A program made the position numbers and the translations under genes. Below are positions 7,314 to 15,412 of a DNA stretch of 64,000 nt, piece by piece. Within the stretch, counting starts at the first letter, position 1. Each line of letters starts with the position of its first letter. A model generated the notes under the pieces. It was not told the origin of the DNA and ran no database searches. It saw only the letters and a program-made list of their open reading frames with translations. The stretch lies in contig CAMVCB010000005.1 of NCBI GenBank assembly GCA_947165895.1, positions 1-64,000 of the forward strand, in the 5' to 3' direction. Source of the stretch: an uncultured Treponema sp. (GTDB lineage: Bacteria; Spirochaetota; Spirochaetia; Treponematales; Treponemataceae).

Positions 7314-9299
7314 CTAGTCCAGCAGGTTCTGGATGATGTCGCTCAGGCGCTGGCGCTTCTTTTCTTCCTTGTTGAACATTTTGTTGATAAGGTGACGGTA
7401 GTTTTGATTTACCTTAAAGCGCACAAGACTGCCTTTTGCTGTCAGCTCTTCTTCCGGGTGTTCAAGCTTTTCAAGGAATTCAAACTGATTTACCCGTTCA
7501 AAGTTCTTAAAGCCGTTTTTTGCGCATATCAGGCGTTCAAATTCACGCATAATAAGCTCGCGGGCGAATTTTGAAGACAGCAGCTTCTGGGTATTTTCTA
7601 CCTTAATATCCTCTTCCGGGTGATTTCCCTGTTTTGCCGCATTTCTGATGGCTTCTACCGCAGGAATAATCAGGGCTCCAAGGCTGTTCTGATCTTGTCC
7701 TACGACAATTGCCGTCTGAATATAAGGAGATTCTGAAAGCTTAGCCTCAATCGGGAAGGGCTCAACGTTTTCGCCGCTTTTAAGGACGATTGTATCCTTC
7801 TGGCGGCCCTTAATCATCAGCTCTCCCTTCCAGGTCTGCATTGCAAGGTCACCTGTGTTAAACCAGCCTTCCTGGTCCATAACCTGAGCAGTCAAATCCG
7901 GCTGTTTGTAATAGCCCTTCATTACGTTTTCGCCCTTTACGTAAAGAATTCCCTTCTGTCCGGGCATTACAGCGCGGCCTTCTGAATCAAGAATTTTAAC
8001 CTGATTGTAGGGAAGGGGTTTTCCGATTGTTCCCATTACAGGTGCAAAACGCAGGCGGGATGCAACTACAGGGGCTGTTTCTGTAAGTCCGTAGGCTTCA
8101 ACTACCCGGATTCCTATAGAATTGTAAAAGCGGTCAAGGAAGGGAGGAAGTCCGCCGCCTCCAGAAATTCCGCAGGCAAACTGACCGCCTGTAATTTCAC
8201 GGATGTTTTTAAAGTAGAGCTTGTCGCCAAGGGCACGGAAGGGCAGCAGAAGCACGTAAGGAACATACAAAAGTTGGTTCATGGCAATATTAAAGGCGTT
8301 CTGAGCTTTGTAAATCGGATGACGTCCCTTGATTTTTCCTTCCAGCGTCAGTGCATTTGCAGAAGCATTGGAAAGAATCTTAAAAATAAGCCAGGCAGTT
8401 TTTGACTGCTTTTTTATCTTCTTTGAAATTGCCTGATAAATTCCCTCCCAGACCCGGGGAACGCAAGGCATAAGCTGAGGACGAACCTTTGCAAAATCCT
8501 GAATCAGCATGGAGGTAACCGGCTTTGAATAACAGAGGGTTCCCGCAAAATACATAACGTAAAATTCAAAGGCCCGCTGGTAAACGTGCCAGATTGGAAG
8601 AATACACATGGAGCGGTCGGCGCGGTGAAAATCAAAAATCTCAGAAAGGGCAGGCAGCTGGCACAAAAAATTGTTGTGAGTCAGCTGAACACCCTTTGGA
8701 ACGCCGGTTGTTCCGGATGTAAAAATAATGGAAGCAACTTCGTCTTTATTGATTTCTTCACGAATCTGCTGGTCAAGAATGCCGGGGTGTTCTTCCCGCC
8801 AGAGTTGCCCCATTTTAAGAATCTGATCAAAGCGGTAGAGCTTTACATCTCCAAGCTCATATTTATCAAGGGCCTGGTTCTGGGTATCGATGATGATTAT
8901 ATTTTTGAGGGTAGGGATATCCTTGAGACATTCGCAGAGCTTTCCAAGTACAAAAGGATTTTCAACGCTGACTGTCTGACATTCGGTAAAGCTGAGGATG
9001 TAGGAAAGCTCCTTTACGGTAACATCAGTTCCACGCGGAATATCGCAGGCTCCTGTTGCCATAATTCCAAGGCTCACAACCTGCCATTCCTGACGGTTAT
9101 CGGCAATATGCCCTACGCGGTCGCCTCTTTTTGTTCCCAGTGCAGTAAGACCACCCGCAAAGTTCAGCATCTGCTCCGAAAGCTCCCTGTAGGAAACAGG
9201 CTGAAAAACGCCCTTCAAATCTTTTGAAAGCTGTGCAGAAGTTTCCGGGTAACGCAGTCCCTGATGGTAAAGAAGATGTGGCAGGTTTTTTATAATCAT
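7314..9299 (-). CDS. fadD: Long-chain acyl-CoA synthetase (AMP-forming)
   Basis: Activates fatty acids to acyl-CoA through acyl-adenylate. The 661-residue protein has the AMP-binding motif IIFTSGTTGVPKGVQLTH at about 192, the second motif VEAYGLTETAP, and GWFNTGDLA followed by GRQKDTIVLKSGENVEP near the C terminus. Length and motifs match the long-chain (FadD15/ACSL-like) group rather than acetyl-CoA synthetase. It is expressed alone from the promoter at 9310-9337, whose -10 ends 10 nt before the ATG, so the leader is only a few nt. Role inferred: using or recycling host or dietary fatty acids for phospholipids. Confidence 0.9.
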   Translation of the reverse strand: MIIKNLPHLLYHQGLRYPETSAQLSKDLKGVFQPVSYRELSEQMLNFAGGLTALGTKRGDRVGHIADNRQEWQVVSLGIMATGACDIPRGTDVTVKELSYILSFTECQTVSVENPFVLGKLCECLKDIPTLKNIIIIDTQNQALDKYELGDVKLYRFDQILKMGQLWREEHPGILDQQIREEINKDEVASIIFTSGTTGVPKGVQLTHNNFLCQLPALSEIFDFHRADRSMCILPIWHVYQRAFEFYVMYFAGTLCYSKPVTSMLIQDFAKVRPQLMPCVPRVWEGIYQAISKKIKKQSKTAWLIFKILSNASANALTLEGKIKGRHPIYKAQNAFNIAMNQLLYVPYVLLLPFRALGDKLYFKNIREITGGQFACGISGGGGLPPFLDRFYNSIGIRVVEAYGLTETAPVVASRLRFAPVMGTIGKPLPYNQVKILDSEGRAVMPGQKGILYVKGENVMKGYYKQPDLTAQVMDQEGWFNTGDLAMQTWKGELMIKGRQKDTIVLKSGENVEPFPIEAKLSESPYIQTAIVVGQDQNSLGALIIPAVEAIRNAAKQGNHPEEDIKVENTQKLLSSKFARELIMREFERLICAKNGFKNFERVNQFEFLEKLEHPEEELTAKGSLVRFKVNQNYRHLINKMFNKEEKKRQRLSDIIQNLLD

Positions 9300-9309
9300 A
9301 ATAGAAGAT

Positions 9310-9337
9310 ATTATGACAGATAATGTGATTTTGTCAA
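9310..9337 (-). promoter_or_regulatory. Promoter of fadD
   Basis: Minus strand: TTGACA (9337-9332), 16 nt spacer, CATAAT (9315-9310) preceded by TGT. The -10 ends 10 nt before ATG 9299, predicting a leader of about 3-4 nt without a Shine-Dalgarno. Confidence 0.7.
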
Positions 9338-9426
9338 CTTAATAATAAATGCGCAGAAGTTTACGTTTTTTTTTGCAAAACATTGCCGGAATTTGCAATT
9401 TAAAGTCCATATTAAGGTATGGAGGC

Positions 9427-9521
9427 GTGATAAAAATTACTTCCCTGTAATTTTTATCACTTCAGTTCTGCCTTCGGCAGAACTGAAAATATCGTGCATC
9501 CATGCACGTCCGCTAACGCGG
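9427..9521 (+). promoter_or_regulatory. Four consecutive hairpins upstream of the Rpn-like gene
   Basis: In 95 bp there are four separate inverted repeats: GTGATAAAAATTAC/GTAATTTTTATCAC (9427-9440 and 9447-9460, 14 bp perfect); CAGTTCTGCC/GGCAGAACTG (9463-9472 and 9476-9485, 10 bp perfect); CGTGCAT/ATGCACG (9493-9499 and 9502-9508); CCGC/GCGG (9510-9513 and 9518-9521). An AGGAGG Shine-Dalgarno and ATG 9542 follow. This may be a structured 5' leader or a cluster of hairpin DNA sites; no function is established. Confidence 0.75.
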
Positions 9522-9541
9522 TGTTCTTATAGGAGGATTTC

Positions 9542-10456
9542 ATGAAAGAAAACAGGGAAATTAAATCAGGGGTATTTGCAGACCTTTTCGGAGATGATGA
9601 AAAAGTTGGAAAGAAAAACTTTCTTTCACTTTACAATGCAATTCACGATACAAATCTAAAATTAGAAGATACCGTCATTGAACAAAAGAAGATACCCCAG
9701 GCAGTTTACAAAACCTTTTACAATGACGTAAGCATGCTTATAAACGGCAGATTAATCGTCCTTATTGAACATCAGAGCACACCTAACAAAAATATGCCAC
9801 TGCGCTGCCTTGAATATTACGTGCACCTGCTTTATGGAATTGTTCCGGCGAAGGCGCGTTATAAAGAAAGTCTTTATAAGATTCCTACTCCTGAGTTTTA
9901 TGTATTTTACAACGGAGAAAAACAGGTTGAAAAAGAATGTGACATGAAGCTCTCAGAAGCTTTTCTGGAGAGTCAGGAAGAGCCGGCATGTGAAGTAAAA
10001 GTGAAGTTTACAAATATCCGCGGCAAGGAAGGCGAAAACTTGCCCGTAGTTCAGAAGTGTGATATTCTGAAGCAGTACTGCGAGTTCATGGAAATTGTTT
10101 TCCGCCGTCAGGCAGAACTTAAAGAACAGCCGACAAACGAAGAAATGCAGGGCTGCTACGAAAAAGCAATTAACGAAGCAATTTCAAAAGATATACTTGC
10201 AGATTATCTTTCCCGAAAGGGCACGGAGGTTAGAAATATGTTCTTTGGAGAATACGATTACGATCTGGACATGCAGGTAAAAGCCGAAGAAGCCCGCGAG
10301 GAAGGCCTTGCAGAAGGCCAGCAGCAGAAAGCGATTGAAGCTGCCAAGAGTTTCTACGCAAACGGAGTCTCTGTTGAACTGATTGCAAAGTCTCTGAAAA
10401 TGACCGAAGAAGAGGTTTGGAAAATCGTAAAGGCCCCGGTATCTGTAAAGGCATAA
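9542..10456 (+). CDS. Rpn/YhgA-like PD-(D/E)XK nuclease family protein (putative transposase-type)
   Basis: A 304-residue protein of the Rpn/PD-(D/E)XK family, annotated in many Treponema as nuclease-family transposase. E. coli Rpn proteins are DNA endonucleases that promote RecA-independent recombination. Visible features: N-terminal GVFADLFGDDE, the central GRLIVLIEHQSTPNKNMPLR, whose Glu and Gln fit the nuclease core (with an Asp nearby at DVSMLI), then FYVFYNGE. A charged helical region (about 235-270) and a short helix-turn-helix-like end (VSVELIAKSLKMTEEEVWKIVK) complete it; that end recurs in the family. It stands alone, preceded by the hairpin cluster at 9427-9521. Copies elsewhere in the genome are expected but not visible here. 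Confidence 0.8.
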   Translation: MKENREIKSGVFADLFGDDEKVGKKNFLSLYNAIHDTNLKLEDTVIEQKKIPQAVYKTFYNDVSMLINGRLIVLIEHQSTPNKNMPLRCLEYYVHLLYGIVPAKARYKESLYKIPTPEFYVFYNGEKQVEKECDMKLSEAFLESQEEPACEVKVKFTNIRGKEGENLPVVQKCDILKQYCEFMEIVFRRQAELKEQPTNEEMQGCYEKAINEAISKDILADYLSRKGTEVRNMFFGEYDYDLDMQVKAEEAREEGLAEGQQQKAIEAAKSFYANGVSVELIAKSLKMTEEEVWKIVKAPVSVKA

Positions 10457-10651
10457 AATCTTTTCCGCAAGGAATTCCGTTTGGATAAGACACAATCGGG
10501 CCAAGCTTTCCCTCATCAAGAACAAAAAGATGTTATTCCGCCGAATCCGGCTTTATAGTTATAAAATTTCTTCCTGTAAGGGGTGATGTAATGTTGATTT
10601 TTGCAAAAGTAACCGGATTTGAAATACTTACAGAAAAGGCTTCTAAAAAAA
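10457..10651. other. Intergenic stretch with no supported gene
   Basis: About 200 bp between the Rpn-like gene and the terminator of the DUF2147 gene. No conserved coding or RNA feature is recognised. A 28-codon ORF (10591-10677) with an AAGGGG upstream runs into the terminator and is not called. Confidence 0.4.
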
Positions 10652-10694
10652 GGCGGCGGCCGGAAGGAAAACTATGAAAAACCTTCCGGCCGCC
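10652..10694 (-). terminator. Terminator of the DUF2147 gene
   Basis: Perfect 13 bp stem: GGCGGCCGGAAGG (10655-10667) with CCTTCCGGCCGCC (10682-10694) and a 14 nt loop. On the minus strand it is followed by a run of T (plus-strand A at 10645-10651), so it terminates transcription coming from 11256. Confidence 0.85.
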
Positions 10695-10758
10695 AAATAA
10701 ATATATCTAAAAAAAAGGAGCTTATTTACTAACCGAACGAGCGGGAAGTTGTCAATGT

Positions 10759-11256
10759 CTAGCGGATTGCGCGGGCTTCTTCTTCGGTTGCTTTTTTCCA
10801 GTACTGGCTGCGTCCGATTGGTCCAAGAGAACCGCGCATTTCCAGTGTGTCGACATCATACTTTTTGCTGTCAGCAGCGTGGAATGTAATTTTACAGGTA
10901 TATTTGCTTCCGTCACCCGGGTCTACAATATTTCCCTTTCCCCATACACCTTCAGAAAGGTTTACAAGATTGTAAATCCAGTCAGTTCCAACCATTACCA
11001 TTTCATTTAAAGGTCCCTGTTTTGGGAAATCCTTTGGAGTTGCCTTGTTTGCACCGTAAGCAACCTGATCCTGTGGTTCTCCGTGAACGGCTGTCATTGT
11101 GCCAAAGAGCTTTCCGTCTTTCTGGTAGATGTACCAGCCGGCTGTTGCTTGGCCGGATTTTTCATCATAAGAAATCCAGTAACCTTCTGCAGGGTCAGCA
11201 AAAGCGAAAATTGAGCCGATAAATAGAGCGGCAAGTATTGCAGTAATTTTTTTCAT
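10759..11256 (-). CDS. DUF2147 family secreted protein
   Basis: A 165-residue protein with a classical signal peptide (cleavage near AFA-DPAEG). The mature part begins with GYWISYDEKSGQATAGWYIYQKDGKLFG, the lead strand pattern of DUF2147 proteins, and ends with LEMRGSLGPIGRSQYWKK, similar to the family's conserved RG..G.S..W end. Function is unknown; it is likely a small periplasmic beta-rich protein. It is monocistronic, with its own terminator, an SD (GGAGG), and a promoter carrying a perfect inverted repeat at 11286-11302, so it is probably regulated. Confidence 0.8.
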   Translation of the reverse strand: MKKITAILAALFIGSIFAFADPAEGYWISYDEKSGQATAGWYIYQKDGKLFGTMTAVHGEPQDQVAYGANKATPKDFPKQGPLNEMVMVGTDWIYNLVNLSEGVWGKGNIVDPGDGSKYTCKITFHAADSKKYDVDTLEMRGSLGPIGRSQYWKKATEEEARAIR

Positions 11257-11285
11257 AATAAGAAGCCTCCTAAACTTTTTTAATA

Positions 11286-11333
11286 TGATAGTAACACTAT
11301 CATTAGTATAGAAGAACTATCGTACAAATGCAA
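11286..11333 (-). promoter_or_regulatory. Promoter and candidate operator of the DUF2147 gene
   Basis: Minus strand: TTGCAT (11333-11328), 17 nt spacer, TATACT (11310-11305). A perfect inverted repeat TGATAGT-GTT-ACTATCA (11302-11286) covers the expected start site, and a further GATAGT half-site lies within the spacer. This is the layout of a repressor operator; the regulator is not identified. Confidence 0.65.
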
Positions 11334-11398
11334 GAAAAAATTACATTTTTTACAGATTTTTTGGGATTAAGCGGGAAAAATCCTATATAATTAAAGGT

Positions 11399-12313
11399 AT
11401 GGAAACAAAATCGTTCGATTACATAATTATTGGAGCGGGACCTGCGGGACTTGCTTCTGCTCAGTATGCTGCAAGAGGCGGACTTTTGTGTCTGGTAATT
11501 GATGCTTCTATGGCCGGTGGACAGGTGGGCCAGATTTCTGAGCTTGAAAATTATCCGGGTGTATTTCCTTCTTTGAACGGTTCAGATTTTATGAAGATTA
11601 TGAAGGAACAGGCTGAAGCTTTTGGTGCAGAAATTACCGAAGGTTTTGTTTCATCTATCGATAAAAAAGACGATACTTTTATCGTAACTACAAGAAAAGT
11701 TATTTATTACGCAAAGGCACTTTGTATTGCAACCGGGGCCGTTCATACAGAGCTTGGTGTTCCCGGGGAAGAAAAATTTCAGGGGAGGGGAGTTTCTTAC
11801 TGCGCGGTTTGTGACGGACCCTTTTTTGCGGGAAAGAAAATCTTTGTTGTCGGCGGCGGTGATTCTGCCTGCAGTGAGGCAACCTTCCTCACAAATATTT
11901 CAGACGACGTAACAATCATTCACCGGCGGGATTCCTTCCGGGCCCAGAAGGCTGTTGTAGAGAAAATGCTCAATGCCGGTGTTAAGCCTCTTTATGATAC
12001 GGTTGTGCGCGAAGTTCTTGGCGAAAACAAGCTTGAATGGCTTATGCTGGAAAATCTTGCAACTGGTAAAGTGACTGAAGTTGCGGCTGATGCTCTTTTT
12101 ATTTTTACGGGAATGGTGCCAAAAACTTCTCTTGTGGATATGCTTCCAAAGGATGATAAGGGATATATCGTAACTGACGATAATATGATGACGGCTATGC
12201 CCGGTCTTTTTGCGGCAGGGGATGTGAGGTCAAAGCCTTTCCGTCAGATTGTAACTGCGGTGAATGACGGGGCGATTGCGGCTCATGCGGCCCAGAAATT
12301 TCTGGAAAAGTAA
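11399..12313 (+). CDS. trxB: Thioredoxin reductase
   Basis: Reduces thioredoxin with NADPH through FAD and a CxxC pair. The 304-residue protein has FAD motif GAGPAGLASA near residue 12, redox Cys135 and Cys138 in CAVCDG, the NADPH motif VGGGDSACSEA, HRRDSFRA for the 2'-phosphate of NADPH, and the C-terminal FAAGDVRSKPFRQ. Length matches the low-Mr bacterial enzyme. A TATAAT (11386-11391) ends 7 nt before the ATG, so the mRNA may be leaderless. The hypothetical gene at 12329 follows after 15 nt. Confidence 0.95.
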   Translation: METKSFDYIIIGAGPAGLASAQYAARGGLLCLVIDASMAGGQVGQISELENYPGVFPSLNGSDFMKIMKEQAEAFGAEITEGFVSSIDKKDDTFIVTTRKVIYYAKALCIATGAVHTELGVPGEEKFQGRGVSYCAVCDGPFFAGKKIFVVGGGDSACSEATFLTNISDDVTIIHRRDSFRAQKAVVEKMLNAGVKPLYDTVVREVLGENKLEWLMLENLATGKVTEVAADALFIFTGMVPKTSLVDMLPKDDKGYIVTDDNMMTAMPGLFAAGDVRSKPFRQIVTAVNDGAIAAHAAQKFLEK

Positions 12314-12328
12314 ATCAGGAAAATATTG

Positions 12329-12877
12329 ATGAAAAATATTACCCAGGTAATCAGTTCTTTTTCTAAAAAACTTTCTCGTTTTGAAGAGGCAGAAGATAAG
12401 GCCTTTGTTAAGCCTGTAAGTAAGGATGCTGACCTTCAGAAAAAGATAAATTTGAGTGAAGAAGAAAAGCTTGAAAGAATTAAGGCCCAGTACGAAAAAT
12501 ACATAAATCCTGTTTCTAAGGAAATTGAAGAGGACCAGGAGTCGCTTTTATCGGCCCTGAGAATTTTTAAGGCCGCAAGGCTTGCAGAAGAAGCAGAAGC
12601 TTCTTCAAAAAATGACAGGCAGACCTCAATTCATCAGATTGATTTTAAATCCCCGATATGTCAGAAGCAGGAATATGTTTATGGAAAAAATCTGATTTAT
12701 CTTACTTACTGGCTTCAGACTGTACACGGTGAAAAAGAGTGGATTCCTTCTATATATAAGTTTATTTCCGGCGAACGCTTTCTGGAATTTATTCCGGCCG
12801 AAAGTAAGCATTACGATTACGAGGAAATTGCAATCCTCAATGTATTAAAATCTTTGAATCAACAGGCGGAAAAATAG
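12329..12877 (+). CDS. Hypothetical cytoplasmic protein
   Basis: A 182-residue protein with no signal peptide or membrane segment. Residues 1-105 are strongly charged and helical (many Glu/Lys), and residues 110-180 form a more ordered domain with aromatic residues (YVYGKNLIYLTYWLQTV). I do not recognise the family. It sits between trxB and the GH3 gene in what looks like one transcript (15 nt and 0 nt gaps). ATG 12329 is preferred to a TTG at 12326. Confidence 0.5.
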   Translation: MKNITQVISSFSKKLSRFEEAEDKAFVKPVSKDADLQKKINLSEEEKLERIKAQYEKYINPVSKEIEEDQESLLSALRIFKAARLAEEAEASSKNDRQTSIHQIDFKSPICQKQEYVYGKNLIYLTYWLQTVHGEKEWIPSIYKFISGERFLEFIPAESKHYDYEEIAILNVLKSLNQQAEK

Positions 12878-14638
12878 ATGAAAAAATGCAGCTTCTTAGT
12901 TAAATGCGTAATACTGGCTTGCTTTATGCTGGGGGCGGGCGGGACTTTTTTTGCCCGGCAGATAAATCTTTTTGATGACGGAGAAGGGAGTTCAGCCTCT
13001 TCAGAAAGTCTTTCTGCCACTTCCGGCGCCCGCAATGTCACCTTCTGGTCAGACATTTCTTCCGACGAGCTTTCCCGCCTGATTACCGACCAGATGACAA
13101 ACTCTGAGCTTTTAAGCCAGACCTTTATGTTCGGCTGGGCCGGGGCTGAGCCTCCCCTTCTTCTCCACTGGTGGGTTGAACGGGGACTTGGAAGCATTAA
13201 GGTTTTCGGCTGGAATACGGACGACATTCACACGGTGGCAAAATCGGTTGCTACCATGCAGCATAAATCTGCGGAAGGACGCTTTCAGATTCCGCTTTTT
13301 GTTGCTACAGACCAGGAGGGCGGCTGGGTCCGCCACGTAAAAGGTGATACTACAATTGCGCCGGGCAACATGGCAATAGGCGCTTCAGGTTACCCCATCG
13401 ATTCCTGGAAAAGTGCCTACTACATCTGCCGGGAAATCAAGGTTCTTGGAATAAACATGAACTTTGCCCCGACTGTAGATCTTTTTACAAACCACGATTC
13501 AACGATTATCGGAACCCGTGCCTTTGGCGACGATCCTGACAAGGCGGGCATTCTTGGTTCTGCCTTCCTCAGTGGAAGTCTGGCGGCCGGCGTAATTCCT
13601 ACTGTAAAGCATTTTCCGGGGCATGGCGACACAAGCCTGGACTCTCACGGAAAGCTTCCTGTAATCAATGTGGATTTTGAAACCCTTAAAAAACGCGAGC
13701 TTGTGCCTTATCTTTATCTTTTTAAGGAAGGCTGCCCTGCTTTGATGTCCGGCCACCTGAGTTTTCCTCTGATAGAAACAAGCGGTGCTCCTGCCAGCCT
13801 TTCAAAATACTTTTTGACCGAGATCCTGCGCAATCAGCTGGGCTATGAAGGCCTTATTATTACTGATGATATGGCAATGGTTGGCGCTACAAGCTATGCG
13901 GGTTCTCTTTCAGCTGCCTTCAAGATGGCACTGGAAGCCGGCAACGACATCATTCTTTCATCATCTACACCTCTTTTGAACGAGGCTCTCTGGACCCGAA
14001 ACCTGGATTTGATGGATCATGATGATGCTTTCCGCAGCCGTGTAAAAGACGCTGCCCGCCGTGTTATTAAGGCTAAGCTTGATTATTTTAAGAGCGAAAA
14101 TCCGGCGCCTTTATATCCTGATCCTGATACTATTGATGAATTTGTTCCCGACCGTGAAGGAATGAAATTCTTCCTTGAGCAGGCCTGCCGTTCTATAACT
14201 GTAGAAAAAAAAGGAAGTATGCCCCTTACCCGGGAAAATGCCGGCCGCATCCTTTTGTGCGGAAGCCTGCCGGGCTTTTTCTCTGAAGCAAAAAAACGCT
14301 GGCCGGAAGCAGGCTTTTTCCGCTTTGACTATGACCTTGGTCCTAACGGCACCCAGTGGGTTTTAGACAACCTTCCGCCTCTTGCGGCCGGCTACGATAC
14401 CCTGATTATCTGCGTTTCAAGCGAAAATCATGCCAAAATTGCCGAATATTTCAAACGCAGCGGAAAGAAAATTATAATTTTGAACACCATGTCGCCAAAG
14501 CTGGGTGAACGTCTGGACTGGGCAGACACAGTTCTGCTGGGTTACAGCTGGAGATGTGATTACTCCCTTACTGCTATGATAGCAGTTCTGGCGGGAGAGT
14601 TTGAAGCAATAGGTGAGAAACCTTATATTGGAAGGTGA
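12878..14638 (+). CDS. Glycoside hydrolase family 3, NagZ-like beta-N-acetylhexosaminidase
   Basis: A 586-residue exported protein: hydrophobic signal segment at 5-27, then a GH3 N-terminal barrel (about 60-400). Family landmarks are FVATDQEGGWVRHV and GINMNFAPTVDL, KHFPGHGDTSLDSH (Lys244-His245), the catalytic His/Asp loop of NagZ-type enzymes, and GLIITDDMAMVGA with the nucleophile Asp. A C-terminal alpha/beta domain (about 430-586) makes it longer than cytosolic NagZ. It likely removes N-acetylglucosamine from peptidoglycan fragments in the periplasm. The start codon directly follows the previous stop, which indicates coupling. Confidence 0.88.
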   Translation: MKKCSFLVKCVILACFMLGAGGTFFARQINLFDDGEGSSASSESLSATSGARNVTFWSDISSDELSRLITDQMTNSELLSQTFMFGWAGAEPPLLLHWWVERGLGSIKVFGWNTDDIHTVAKSVATMQHKSAEGRFQIPLFVATDQEGGWVRHVKGDTTIAPGNMAIGASGYPIDSWKSAYYICREIKVLGINMNFAPTVDLFTNHDSTIIGTRAFGDDPDKAGILGSAFLSGSLAAGVIPTVKHFPGHGDTSLDSHGKLPVINVDFETLKKRELVPYLYLFKEGCPALMSGHLSFPLIETSGAPASLSKYFLTEILRNQLGYEGLIITDDMAMVGATSYAGSLSAAFKMALEAGNDIILSSSTPLLNEALWTRNLDLMDHDDAFRSRVKDAARRVIKAKLDYFKSENPAPLYPDPDTIDEFVPDREGMKFFLEQACRSITVEKKGSMPLTRENAGRILLCGSLPGFFSEAKKRWPEAGFFRFDYDLGPNGTQWVLDNLPPLAAGYDTLIICVSSENHAKIAEYFKRSGKKIIILNTMSPKLGERLDWADTVLLGYSWRCDYSLTAMIAVLAGEFEAIGEKPYIGR

Positions 14639-14724
14639 GCAAAGTGGGACGCAGGCGGAAATTAAGGGGGAACCGCCGTGCGGGGTGATACCTTGATTTT
14701 CGCCGTCGCTGGGACCCGCTTTGC
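14639..14724 (+). repeat. Structured intergenic element between convergent genes
   Basis: GCAAAGTGGG (14639-14648) pairs with CCCGCTTTGC (14715-14724), 10 bp with one G-U, enclosing an inner GGCGG (14654-14658)/CCGCC (14673-14677) hairpin. It begins directly after the GH3 stop and ends before the DTW gene. It may terminate transcription or be another dispersed hairpin element; only one copy is seen. Confidence 0.5.
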
Positions 14725-14729
14725 GCATT

Positions 14730-15410
14730 TTAAAATGTAGGAATAATTCTCAACTTATTATATTTAGCATCATAATTATGGGTGCTTGGGCGCAGTCCCA
14801 TAATGCGCTCGTTTTCGGCAGTCAGCTGGAACTTAATCATTTCCTTAAAGACATCCATAAGAGGCTCGGGATTTACATCCGCATTTGCAAGTCCGCAGGT
14901 CTGCAATTCCTTAATCATGTAGTAGCAGCTTTCAATTGTGCTGATGTATTCGGGTTTTGGTTCGTGCTTAAAAGTAAAAATCGAGCGGTAATCACCGAAA
15001 AAGCTGAGGCGGGGATATTCCAGTAAAAAAGGATTGTGGTCAATCATCTTTTTGGCGCAGAACCAGGTAGCATCAAGAATGATGATTAGCGGAATGCGGT
15101 CACCAACGGCTTCCTTAAAACCCTCTTTTTTTGCATTCCAGGCTTCACTTCCGGGGTACATCATCATTGGAAAATATTTCGGGTCCCGCAGCAGCTTTTG
15201 CAGTCTTTCGTTCCGGGAAAAATCCAGTCCCTGTATGATTTCTGAGTCTTTAAGGCTGATGTGGGCAAGCTGTCCTGTTCCGGTGCGGTTTCGTTTTGCT
15301 TCCTTTGGATGCATTAAGAAAACGAATTTTACCCCTGGATCCAGCTCGCGGGTAAAGCGGCAAAGACAGTTTGAGGCCGGCTTAAAGCATTTGTAGCAGC
15401 GTTCGCTCAC
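14730..15410 (-). CDS. DTW-domain tRNA-uridine aminocarboxypropyltransferase
   Basis: DTW proteins (E. coli TapT/YfiP, human DTWD1/2) transfer the 3-amino-3-carboxypropyl group of SAM to uridines to make acp3U in tRNA. This 226-residue protein has the N-terminal cysteine cluster C5, C8, C14, C16, FLMHPKEAKRNRTGTGQLAH near residue 31, and the signature LDATWFCAKKM (DATW in place of strict DTW). It starts with GTG 2 nt after the stop of the acyl-CoA synthetase gene, so it is the second gene of that operon. Which tRNA it modifies cannot be told. Confidence 0.85.
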   Translation of the reverse strand: MSERCYKCFKPASNCLCRFTRELDPGVKFVFLMHPKEAKRNRTGTGQLAHISLKDSEIIQGLDFSRNERLQKLLRDPKYFPMMMYPGSEAWNAKKEGFKEAVGDRIPLIIILDATWFCAKKMIDHNPFLLEYPRLSFFGDYRSIFTFKHEPKPEYISTIESCYYMIKELQTCGLANADVNPEPLMDVFKEMIKFQLTAENERIMGLRPSTHNYDAKYNKLRIIPTF

Positions 15411-15412
15411 GG

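Noticed and set aside
9427..9521. Repeat-like cluster considered as a CRISPR array
   Set aside because: The hairpins differ from each other, no direct repeat with uniform spacers, no cas genes.
10591..10677. 28-codon ORF with AAGGGG Shine-Dalgarno
   Set aside because: It runs into the 13 bp terminator stem of the DUF2147 gene and has a low-complexity basic end, so it is more likely chance.
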